64,000 bases of DNA from Bacteroidota bacterium (GTDB lineage Bacteria > Bacteroidota > Bacteroidia > Chitinophagales > BACL12). The position numbers were made by a program, and so were the translations under genes. This document shows, piece by piece, positions 26,910 through 35,069 of this stretch. Where the stretch lies: assembly GCA_016124275.1 (NCBI GenBank), contig WGOA01000006.1, positions 1-64,000 of the forward strand, in the 5' to 3' direction. Numbering within the stretch: position 1 is the stretch's first letter; each line of letters starts with the position of its first letter. Under the pieces are notes generated by a model. It searched no databases. It was not told where the DNA came from and worked only from the letters and a program-made list of their open reading frames with translations.

Positions 26910-29896
26910 TGAGCAAGCTGCGCTATTTCTATACCCTGCTGAACGGTCGGAACATGCTTCCGCTCTTCGCTGTTTTGGCGCTGGTTCTATCCAGTTCCGA
27001 AGCTGCGGCACAAACACAGGGCATCCTGCAGGCGCAAGTGCGCCACAAGGATGTGCAGTTAGAAGAAGGCGAGATTGTCAGCAATATTCTGCGCATAACC
27101 AATCCTACGGACCGCACGCGAAGCTTTTCGGTCAGCACCACGGAGCCCGCAGGATGGCGTCGGCTCAGCCCCCGCGACCTGCTCTACACCCTTTCGCCCG
27201 GCGACTCCATGTTTGTTCCGGTGCGCCTCATACCCAGCAAGGAAGCTGCCGGTGCCAGCGTGGTCATCAACGTGCTGGTCATGACCGATGAAGGGCAACA
27301 AGTGGCCCAGGACTTTTTCTTTGCCCAATCGGAAAAGCGCGTCATCTGGAACCTTGAGGTGGAGGAAGGGCGAAAAATCTACTTCCCCAGCGGGCAAAAT
27401 CAACTCGACATCCACGCGCTGCTGGAGAACCAGGGCGCCTACGACCAGGATATTTTTGTGCGCGCTTCCGGTATTGGCCAAGGGCTGGTCATTGAGAGCA
27501 AAGAAGCCAGCGAAGACCAAGCTAACGTCGTTAAACTCAGTCCGGGTGCGGATACCAGCCTGACCTGGACCGTGCGCACCGAGCAAAGTGAGCGCAACCT
27601 GCGCAGCGTTTCCGTGCTAAGTCACCGACCAGACCTGAATCTGCAAGGGCGCCATTACTCCATGCTGATTGAAACTACTGAGCCCCTGCAAAGCGATAGT
27701 CTGGGATACCGCCGTGCAACGCGGGTTGAGCTGTTGGAACTGCCCAACGACATCAAAGTGCAGGAGCACAGTTCGCAGGTACTGCCTCTTATCGTTGAAG
27801 GGCAATACCAGAACATTATGGGCCAGCAGTCGGTGTTTGCCCTGAACCTGAACGGCACCATGCCCGTCAATGATCAGGCTTACCTGGTGTACTTCAGCCA
27901 GCTCATGTTCCGCGAGGTGTACGCCAGCAATCCGCTGACCGGTGCGCCCTGGTACATTGGCTATTTTGATCCCAAATACACGGTGGAAGCCGGCACCATC
28001 AATGGTGCCATGCTAGGCATGAACTCCGCCGGACGGGGGTTGAAGACTTCCTGGCAAGTCAATCCGGGGAATCGCCTCGGTGCGTTTTACGTCCGCGGTC
28101 CGTTTATCCAAAATCCCTTCCACCAGTCGTTTGGCCTCAGCCACCAGCTCAAGCTGGGTAAAGTGGGCATGTTAACCACGCGGGCAGGGCGCAACATGAG
28201 CACCTTGCTGGACCAGGCTACCAACGTAGGTTCCGCTACCTTAAGCTTGCGGCTGGCCGGCAATCAATCCATTGGTCTAACAGGCGCTTACAGTTTGCGC
28301 GAAACCAATTTCAGCCCGGACAGCAGCGCGACCCGCCAGGGATTCCTGGCCGGCTTAAACTACTCGTCGCATTACCTGGATCGCCGGCTCGCCATCATGG
28401 CAGGCGCGCAAACCAACTCCCGCTATTTCGGCAGTGCCAACTTGCAGCGCATTGCCGGCAACAGCCGCATCACGTACCTGTTGAATCCAAAATGGGACAT
28501 CTACTACGCAGGGGCTTACAACCGCAACTACGTGTACTCCAACACGGTGGGTACAGACACCACGGTTTCTGAAAACGAGCAGTCCATCAACAACCTGGTG
28601 TTTTCTACTCGAACCGGAGCCGGTTCGATCCAACCCGGAGCTTACTACAACGTGCTCAACCGTCCGGACTTTGTCACGCATTCACGCGGTTTGAGCTTTC
28701 GCTACTCGGCCATGGAATTCAACAAGAATTTCATGTTTACGTTGTTCGCCATGGGCGGCTACGATGACCCGCGCAACCTGCCCGGGGTAAAAGACTACTT
28801 CACCTTCCGGTTCAATACGCTGATGCGCATCCGAACCCTGACCCTGACCAGCAGCTACCAGTACGGAGCCCTCTCCTCATCTTCGCTCAACTACCAATTG
28901 GACCGCGGCACAACCCCACAATTCTTCCGCATCTCCGCCAACCACCAGTATGTCTTCCAAAACAGACGCTATGTTATGGAAAACAGCGGTTTCTATACGT
29001 ACAACAACCAGTTCCGCAGCCATACCTTGGGCACCTATCCGCGCATCTACTACTTCAGCAACACGGGCTGGCGCTTTGAAGTGCAGTTTGGGTACACGCT
29101 CTCTTCCAACAACTTTGAATCTACCTTCGATACCTATACCGGACCCCTGGCTGCTCCCGTAGGCGGCGAGGGAAGTGGTGCAGTGGTCAACAACAACGTT
29201 TCGTTTGGTGTAGGCCTGCGCAAAGAATTCGGCATTCCCATTCCCTTTGCCAAAAAGAAAGCGGCAACAGCTGCTTTGGTTGCCTTTTACGACCTGAACG
29301 GCAACGGCTACCGCGACGAAGAGGAACAGCCCATTTCAGACGTAGTGATCGGGCTGGGCAACTATGAAGTCATGACCAACTTGCAGGGTCAGGCAGCCAT
29401 TCGCAACCTCAACATCGGCACGTATCGGTTGACGGTAACCCCGTTGACGCGGCAGGAAGGCTGGTTCCCCAACCTGCCCGATTCCATCAATATTGGCTTT
29501 AGTGAGATCCAGTACATCCCTTTTGTGCGCGGCGTTAAGGTAACGGGCAACGTGTACGTCAACCGCCAACAAATTGCAGTCACTGACGACAAACAACTGG
29601 ACCTGACCAACATTAAGATCACCGCTACCTCAAAAGACGGTGAGCGTGATTTTCACACGCTCACCGATCTGGAAGGCAACTTTTCGTTTTATCTGCCCAA
29701 TGGAACGTACCGTCTCTCTATGGACGAATCCATTCTGGGCAGCCGATTCCGCTTAGCGCAAAACAACCTGGAAATCACGCTGAAAAGCGGAATAGAATCC
29801 ATGTACACATCGTTCTACATCACGGAGAAAGAGCGCGAGGTAAAAGTAAAGCGGTTTGAGTCCGAGGTTCCGGTTATTCGCCCGAACAACGATTAG
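26909..29896 (+). CDS. Usher-like outer-membrane protein of the export operon
   Basis: A 995-residue protein starting at the ATG at 26909. The signal peptide ends at SEAAAQ. Residues about 36-280 form two Ig-like (NEW3/chaperone-like) domains: ILRITNPTDRTRSF, TEPAGWRRLSP, LSPGDSMFVPVRLIP. Residues about 300-790 form a long beta-barrel with repeated amphipathic strands (YLVYFSQLMFREVY, PWYIGYFDP, LGAFYVRGPF, LTLTSSYQYGAL). The C-terminus has SdrD-B/carboxypeptidase-regulatory-like domains: ALVAFYDLNGNGYRDEEEQP and ITATSKDGERDF ... LPNGTYRLSM. Barrel plus small terminal beta-domains is how FimD-type ushers are built, but sequence similarity to FimD is not apparent to me, so 'usher-like' rests on architecture, size and operon partners. 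Confidence 0.6.
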   Translation: MSKLRYFYTLLNGRNMLPLFAVLALVLSSSEAAAQTQGILQAQVRHKDVQLEEGEIVSNILRITNPTDRTRSFSVSTTEPAGWRRLSPRDLLYTLSPGDSMFVPVRLIPSKEAAGASVVINVLVMTDEGQQVAQDFFFAQSEKRVIWNLEVEEGRKIYFPSGQNQLDIHALLENQGAYDQDIFVRASGIGQGLVIESKEASEDQANVVKLSPGADTSLTWTVRTEQSERNLRSVSVLSHRPDLNLQGRHYSMLIETTEPLQSDSLGYRRATRVELLELPNDIKVQEHSSQVLPLIVEGQYQNIMGQQSVFALNLNGTMPVNDQAYLVYFSQLMFREVYASNPLTGAPWYIGYFDPKYTVEAGTINGAMLGMNSAGRGLKTSWQVNPGNRLGAFYVRGPFIQNPFHQSFGLSHQLKLGKVGMLTTRAGRNMSTLLDQATNVGSATLSLRLAGNQSIGLTGAYSLRETNFSPDSSATRQGFLAGLNYSSHYLDRRLAIMAGAQTNSRYFGSANLQRIAGNSRITYLLNPKWDIYYAGAYNRNYVYSNTVGTDTTVSENEQSINNLVFSTRTGAGSIQPGAYYNVLNRPDFVTHSRGLSFRYSAMEFNKNFMFTLFAMGGYDDPRNLPGVKDYFTFRFNTLMRIRTLTLTSSYQYGALSSSSLNYQLDRGTTPQFFRISANHQYVFQNRRYVMENSGFYTYNNQFRSHTLGTYPRIYYFSNTGWRFEVQFGYTLSSNNFESTFDTYTGPLAAPVGGEGSGAVVNNNVSFGVGLRKEFGIPIPFAKKKAATAALVAFYDLNGNGYRDEEEQPISDVVIGLGNYEVMTNLQGQAAIRNLNIGTYRLTVTPLTRQEGWFPNLPDSINIGFSEIQYIPFVRGVKVTGNVYVNRQQIAVTDDKQLDLTNIKITATSKDGERDFHTLTDLEGNFSFYLPNGTYRLSMDESILGSRFRLAQNNLEITLKSGIESMYTSFYITEKEREVKVKRFESEVPVIRPNND

Positions 29897-29937
29897 CGCA
29901 TTGTTGCTGCTCCTCTCCGGACCGGCATCACGCTCCC

Positions 29938-32184
29938 TCAAAAATCGATCTTGAGGAACGTTTTGCTGACCCCTTCGCCTTGTTCGGTTTCTACGCGCAA
30001 CACATAGGTGCCTGCAGCGAGGTTGCTGGTGGGCAATTCATGGTGCGAGCCCTGGGTCATAATCAAGCGGCCCATCCATACCAAGCGGCCATCAGCGCCC
30101 AGTACTTGTGCCCAGGAATCCAACAGCTCAGTACCCTGCCAATAGACATGCAGGTTACCGGTAGTGGGAACGGGACCCACTTGCAGCGAGCCTGCCCAAG
30201 CCACATCCAGACCGCTCGCACCCGAAACAAGGATGGTTGCCGCCGCTGTGCATCCGTTTGGATCCTGCACACTGACCGTGTAAGAGCCCGGCGTCGTAAC
30301 TGTGATGGTTTGGGTCGTTTCGCCCGTTGACCAGAGGTACAGCGAGCCGGGGTTACCCGCATCCAGCACCAGACTGCCGCCGTGCAGCAGCGCCGTAGCC
30401 GGAAGCGGAATAGTCACTTCCACCACATCAATTACAACCGTATCATAGCCTATGCAGCCGCTGAACGGATCGGTCACCAGGACGGTGTAAATACCCGCCA
30501 GCAACACCGTAATTTCTTCTGTGGTTTGGCCCGTGCTCCAGGCATGGTCCATACCCGTCATCCCGGTGGAAAGGGTCACGCCCTCTTGGCGACAGATTTT
30601 CTGATCATCGCCAAGGTTCACTGCCAAACTGGAGCTGACCACCATTAGGCTGTCACAGGCGGTAGCACAGGCGTTGGAGGCCATGGCCCATACCAGGCCG
30701 GGCTCCGTTGCGCTGTAAACCGGAACGGTAGAACCATCATGCCATGTTACCGTGGTCACCCCGCTCAATTCCGGATAAATGTCCAGGCTGAGCATGCCCG
30801 GGCAAAGGCTTGTATCCACCCCCAGATTGACATAAGGAACCGTATGGATAGTAACGTCGAACGTTAAGGTATCCGGAGGTCCCCAGCCGTGCAGCACGGC
30901 GGTTGCCGTGTAGGTGCCCGGCGAGCTGTACACGTGGTAGCCCGCCATAGCAGTCATGGTGTTTTCGGCTCCGGAAGCGGGGTCGCCAAAATTCCAGCGC
31001 ACCGAGTCGGTCTCGGCCAGATCGTACACGGTAAAATGCGTGGTGTCTGCCAAACAGATGCCGCTGCTCTCCAGCCAATTGGGCGCAAAGAGGTACGGAG
31101 GAAAATTGGGGCTGCTCAGTTTTGCGACACCCGCGCCCAAGTTAATGGCGTTGTTGACATAGCCACATGCGCTGCCCGCCACATCCGGTTGGTTGATCAC
31201 CGACAGAAAATTGGTCCAGTTAGCCATGTAGATTTTGCCGTTCGGGGCCAGTGCCAAGCCGCCCGGCTGAGACACAGAAGGCACGGCCACAACATCTCTT
31301 GTGGTTGGAATCACTGCATAATCGTTGCTGGACAAATCGTACTGCACCAACGCCGGGTCGGTGACGTGCGTGGTCAGGTAGAGTTTGCTGGAATTGGGGC
31401 TAAATTCCAATCCGTACGTCCAGCCGTCCTGCAGCAAGGTCAAGGGCTCAGACACCATACCCGTGCTGCGGTCAAAGCGAAACAATTCCGCCTTGCTCTG
31501 TTTGAAAATAGCCGCTGCCAGCCAGTTGCCGTCCGGGCTAAATTTCATGAACCCGATGCTGTTTTCCACGATCATGCCGTGCACGCTGCCCACGTTGCTC
31601 AGCACAGGGGCATCTAAGCCGGTTGGCGTCAACAAACGCGCCTGGAACTCGTCGTTGCCAAACCCGTGTGTCACAATCCAGATGTCCTGGTTGTTGCTGT
31701 GTTTATACGCGGTGATTTTTTCAGCAACCGGGTCGCTGAGCGGCACGTCTTTGACGATAACATCGCCTAAGCCACCGTTGGCCAGCATGTCCACGATGGA
31801 ATACGACAACCCCGGGCTGCCCCCCATGTGGTATGCTGTAAAAACAAAGTAAATGTTATCCGTCAGCGGCTGCCGGATAATCATCGCCGACTGCGCCGCT
31901 GAAGGACCGCCTGCAAGTCCGGTGCCCGTTGGCATGGCGTTGTGGTTTCGGTCCCAAATGGTCCGGCCATCCGTATAGAAAAGCAAATTGCCCCAGCCAT
32001 CACTGATGCTGGCGGTGCCCTCTATGGTGTTGGTCAGGCCGTCGGTCACCACACTGGGTGTTGCGGCAGAATGGTCCACTCCGGCATACTGCCCGAAGTA
32101 CCAATTGGCGGTTTCCAATTGGGCTGTAGCGGTGACTGCGCTGCTCAGGATGGCGACCAGGAGCGTACGCAGTTTTCTCCCCAT
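29938..32184 (-). CDS. T9SS cargo with propeller-like N-terminus and PKD domain
   Basis: A 748-residue secreted protein: signal peptide to TATA, then ANWYFGQYAGVDHS and a beta-propeller-like region of about 370 residues with WGNLLFYTDGRTIWD, FSPDGNWLAAAI, FSPNSSKLYLTT and LAPNGKIYMANW, typical of large Bacteroidota proteins annotated as WD40-like or gliding-associated. A PKD domain follows (VRWNFGDPASG, YHVYSSPGTYTATAVL). Beta-sandwich segments with WSTGQTTEEITV and WSTGETTQTITV (Ig/SprB-like) come next, and a T9SS sorting domain ends the protein (TGNLHVYW, AAGTYVLRVE). Its N-terminal family is shared with the genes at 52655 and 55095. There is no enzymatic motif; a surface structural or motility role is possible. 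Confidence 0.8.
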   Translation of the reverse strand: MGRKLRTLLVAILSSAVTATAQLETANWYFGQYAGVDHSAATPSVVTDGLTNTIEGTASISDGWGNLLFYTDGRTIWDRNHNAMPTGTGLAGGPSAAQSAMIIRQPLTDNIYFVFTAYHMGGSPGLSYSIVDMLANGGLGDVIVKDVPLSDPVAEKITAYKHSNNQDIWIVTHGFGNDEFQARLLTPTGLDAPVLSNVGSVHGMIVENSIGFMKFSPDGNWLAAAIFKQSKAELFRFDRSTGMVSEPLTLLQDGWTYGLEFSPNSSKLYLTTHVTDPALVQYDLSSNDYAVIPTTRDVVAVPSVSQPGGLALAPNGKIYMANWTNFLSVINQPDVAGSACGYVNNAINLGAGVAKLSSPNFPPYLFAPNWLESSGICLADTTHFTVYDLAETDSVRWNFGDPASGAENTMTAMAGYHVYSSPGTYTATAVLHGWGPPDTLTFDVTIHTVPYVNLGVDTSLCPGMLSLDIYPELSGVTTVTWHDGSTVPVYSATEPGLVWAMASNACATACDSLMVVSSSLAVNLGDDQKICRQEGVTLSTGMTGMDHAWSTGQTTEEITVLLAGIYTVLVTDPFSGCIGYDTVVIDVVEVTIPLPATALLHGGSLVLDAGNPGSLYLWSTGETTQTITVTTPGSYTVSVQDPNGCTAAATILVSGASGLDVAWAGSLQVGPVPTTGNLHVYWQGTELLDSWAQVLGADGRLVWMGRLIMTQGSHHELPTSNLAAGTYVLRVETEQGEGVSKTFLKIDF

Positions 32185-32611
32185 GGGTAAATTTTTTGTG
32201 TTGTCCGTTTAACACAAAATAGGGATAAGCTGGTCACAGAGGTAGTGTTTCTGAAATTATTTTGCTGATAATCAATTTATTACAAAGATGCTTCATGCAA
32301 GATCGTATGGGTCAATTTCTCCATTCTTCAACAGGGGAAGGGCCTTGAGGCACCGCGCCAAGTCGTGACTTTGCTAACGGGCCCAGATACGAGGCGCGGG
32401 CAATTTTTAACCCCGGAGTTTACTCCAAGTAAATGAGGAGGTTAAAAATTGATCGCAACGAAGTAGCTGGGCCCGTTAACAAGGCTGGTACAAACACTGA
32501 AACCGGCCATTGCCGGGTTCAGGGAGTAGGATCGCTAAATCCTGCTCAAGGGAGGGTAAGGTGCACCTTTGCGGACACAGCCCCAAAGGCCTGGGACCAC
32601 AAGGGTTGGGA
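32185..32611. other. Intergenic stretch with a long palindromic element
   Basis: This 427-base gap between two minus-strand genes carries no recognisable protein. Its main content is the inverted repeat at 32373-32480, described separately. The part just upstream of 32184 (TTTTTTGTGTTGTCC region) probably carries the promoter of the T9SS gene, but no clear TAnnTTTG box was found. Confidence 0.5.
32373..32480. repeat. 108-bp imperfect palindrome, MITE-like or large hairpin
   Basis: The left arm starts GCTAACGGGCCCAG and reaches CAATTTTTAACC; the right arm is GGTTAAAAATTG ... CTGGGCCCGTTAAC. The two outer 13 bases and inner 12 bases match almost perfectly, with a more variable stretch between. 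The centre has a small hairpin, TTTACT CCA AGTAAA. It lies between genes, with no T run. A miniature inverted-repeat element or a REP-like structured repeat would look like this; the copy number in the genome would decide. Confidence 0.7.
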
Positions 32612-33511
32612 TTAGTTCAGGGCAACCACGAGGTATTTGGAAACCTTCCAGAATTCCTCGGCGTTGGTGATTTCCAAACTGGAGCTTTCGTTTTTGCCCC
32701 CTTCGATCATCTTGTAAGAACCCTGTGGGTGAAAGGTGATCAGTTCAGGCTTGGCAGCGGCCAACGGGATGGATTTGGTTTCGCGGATGTCCAAGGGGCG
32801 GAATCCTTCGTCCGTCAGGCCTTCATTCAGGGTTGAAGGACCGATCAGGCGCGTGTCCAGCAAGCCCTTCTCTTTGAGTTCTTTGCGCGTGCCGGTGATC
32901 ATGTAGGCCTGGTTCATCCGGTTGGTGGTCTTGGTCAGCGCGCTGCTGGTGGCTACAAGCTCGGTGCGGGTAGCTTCAATGGTCTGGTCGCGCTGGTTCA
33001 GGCTTTCCACTACGCTATCCACACGGCCAACCAGGTCGGCAATTTGGGCGTCTTTCTCAGCCATGCGGGTTTCCAGCGCCTGGATTTCCGTCCAGCGCGT
33101 GTCCAGTTCTTTGTTCAACTCTTTCACTTTCTTGCGAAGGCTGGAAGCCTCGATGCCGGAAGCGCTCAATTTCTTCTCCAAATCGGCGATTTTGGTGCGG
33201 TTTTCGGCCAACACATTGCCCAAAGCGTTGATGTCTTTGATGACGGCTTCACGCTGGCTCTCAGTCAATTCGCCCTCTTGGCTTAAAGACAGAATTTGCT
33301 CTTTCTCAGAAATGGCATTCAGCGTATTCTCAATTTCCTGGAAGGAGCTGAGCATATCATTAATAACCGAGTCGCGGCGCTGGAGCGCGCTTTCGTGGTC
33401 TTCTAAAGTGACCGACTGGTCAGCATTGCCTTCGGTACAACCGGTCCACACGGCAACCATTGCAAAAGCGGCAAACAAGGCTGCGAAGCGGATATTGCGA
33501 TGAAAATTCAT
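32612..33511 (-). CDS. Coiled-coil lipoprotein
   Basis: A 299-residue protein; I chose the ATG at 33511 because it gives a lipoprotein signal (MNFHRNIRFAALFAAFAMVA then VWTGC, cysteine 25), while the frame upstream is unlike a coding start. Residues about 35-190 are a long heptad-rich coiled coil (ENTLNAISEKEQIL, ADLEKKLSASG, KVKELNKELDTR, LETRMAEKDAQIADL). The C-terminal 90 residues are globular with LITFHPQGSYKMIEGG and EEFWKVSKYLVVALN. I recognise the type (a Bacteroidota lipoprotein with a long helical stalk), but no assigned function. It is downstream of the response regulator on the same strand with a 200-base gap, so it may or may not be in its regulon. Confidence 0.75.
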   Translation of the reverse strand: MNFHRNIRFAALFAAFAMVAVWTGCTEGNADQSVTLEDHESALQRRDSVINDMLSSFQEIENTLNAISEKEQILSLSQEGELTESQREAVIKDINALGNVLAENRTKIADLEKKLSASGIEASSLRKKVKELNKELDTRWTEIQALETRMAEKDAQIADLVGRVDSVVESLNQRDQTIEATRTELVATSSALTKTTNRMNQAYMITGTRKELKEKGLLDTRLIGPSTLNEGLTDEGFRPLDIRETKSIPLAAAKPELITFHPQGSYKMIEGGKNESSSLEITNAEEFWKVSKYLVVALN

Positions 33512-33713
33512 GGTGATTCTTTTAAAGTTTTCAGGAGGTTTGGTCCGGACAGGTGTTAGCGATTGCCATGCCACTTTTACAAAATGTTGATTATGTTTGC
33601 TTTTTGCATAGGCATAAATTGCATTTAATTGCAATTTGCAAAAACCCTCACCCAGAATCGCAGTTTGCAAGAAAAAAACCCTTGGGGTGGCCGGATGCTG
33701 CTGAATTGGGCCC

Positions 33714-35069
33714 TTACTCCTCCTCCTTCTGTTGAAGCAACCGGTAAATGGTGGAAGGGTGAATGTCCAGTCTCTCCGCGACGGTTTTTACTTTGCCCTC
33801 GTAGCGGTCCAAAAAATGGCGGATAATGCGCTCCGTATAATCTTTCAAGGTGCGCTCTTCGGTCAATTCGCGCGCTAACACATCATTGCCGCCTAACTGC
33901 AGATCGTCAGGCTCGATAATGCCGTCGCCACAAAGCACGGTGGCCAATTCCACCACAGCTTTTAACTCCCGGATATTCCCGGGCCAGGGATAGGCCTTTA
34001 ACGCGGCCACCGCTCCTGAAGAAAGCCGAACAGGGGCATGGCCCTGCGCTTTGGTGTATGCATCCGCAAAATGCCGCGCTAACAACAACACATCTTCGCC
34101 CCGATCCCGCAAGGGAGGAAGTTCTATCGGTATGCCAATGAGGCGATAGTACAAATCGCTTCGGAAACGCCCCTCTTTAACTTCTGCACTTAAGTCGCGG
34201 TTGGTGGCCACGATAAGCCGCGCGTCAAAGGCAATGCGCTCCCGCCCGCCTACGCGAACCACTTCGCGCTCCTGCAAGGCTCGCAGCAACTTGGGTTGAA
34301 AGTGCAGATCCGTTTCGCCGATTTCGTCCAAAAAAAGCGTGCCGCCGTGAGCAGACTCAAACAAACCAATGCGCCGCTCTGATGCGCCTGTAAACGACCC
34401 CTTCTCGTGGCCAAACAGCTCGCTTTCTACCAGGTCTCGGGGAATGGCCGCCATGTTCACCGCAATGAATGGTCCTTTGGCGCGAAGGCTGTTGTAGTGA
34501 ATGGCTTTGGCAACAAGCTCCTTGCCAGTTCCTGTTTCGCCTGCCACCACCACGTTGATGTCGGATGAGGCGGCCTTTTCCATAAAAGAAAATACCTTGC
34601 GCAACGCCGGGCTGTCCCCGATCATGCTGCTGCTGAACGCGTACTTTCCCCTGACTTCCTCGTGCAGCACCTCAATGCGCTCTTCCAACTTCATGCGCTG
34701 TCTGAGGTGGTCCACCACCCGGAGTAAGCGATCGCGCAGATCGCGCTCCTTGACCAGGTAGTCAAATGCGCCCTCGCGCAGCAACGCCACGGCTGTTTCC
34801 ACTTTGCTTTGCTCCGAGATCATGATGACCTCCGTTTCGGGACTGCGGCTTTTGATTTTGGGCAACAATTCCAGGCCTTCCATATCGGGCAGGCGATAGT
34901 CCAGCGTGATCAGGTTTGGGTTTTCGAAGAGTTTGTCCAAACAGGCCCGACCCGTTTCGAAACTCCGGATATCCACATCCGGGTAAATAGACAAGGCCTG
35001 CGCAATCAGCTTGCTGTAGAAGGGGTCATCTTCGACCACAAAGATTAAAAAACGCTTGGAACGGCTCAT
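33714..35069 (-). CDS. NtrC-type sigma-54-dependent response regulator
   Basis: A 451-residue response regulator. The receiver domain (1-120) has the acidic pair EDD at 13-15, phospho-acceptor D57 in LITLDYRLPD and K107 in YLVKERD. The AAA+ domain has Walker A GETGTGKE at 177-184, the sigma-54 contact loop GSFTGA at 224-229 and Walker B LFLDEIGE. A Fis-type HTH closes the protein (VKTVAERLDIHPSTIYRLLQ). It activates transcription from -24/-12 promoters with RpoN. The ATG at 35069 is preferred: it overlaps the stop of the hybrid kinase gene in an ATGA, so the two are translationally coupled and form one phosphorelay. An upstream in-frame start would extend it by eight residues. Confidence 0.93.
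   Translation of the reverse strand: MSRSKRFLIFVVEDDPFYSKLIAQALSIYPDVDIRSFETGRACLDKLFENPNLITLDYRLPDMEGLELLPKIKSRSPETEVIMISEQSKVETAVALLREGAFDYLVKERDLRDRLLRVVDHLRQRMKLEERIEVLHEEVRGKYAFSSSMIGDSPALRKVFSFMEKAASSDINVVVAGETGTGKELVAKAIHYNSLRAKGPFIAVNMAAIPRDLVESELFGHEKGSFTGASERRIGLFESAHGGTLFLDEIGETDLHFQPKLLRALQEREVVRVGGRERIAFDARLIVATNRDLSAEVKEGRFRSDLYYRLIGIPIELPPLRDRGEDVLLLARHFADAYTKAQGHAPVRLSSGAVAALKAYPWPGNIRELKAVVELATVLCGDGIIEPDDLQLGGNDVLARELTEERTLKDYTERIIRHFLDRYEGKVKTVAERLDIHPSTIYRLLQQKEEE

Noticed and set aside
32433..32836. Small plus-strand frames over the palindromic element
   Set aside because: They read through the inverted repeat into the antisense of the lipoprotein gene and have no protein features.
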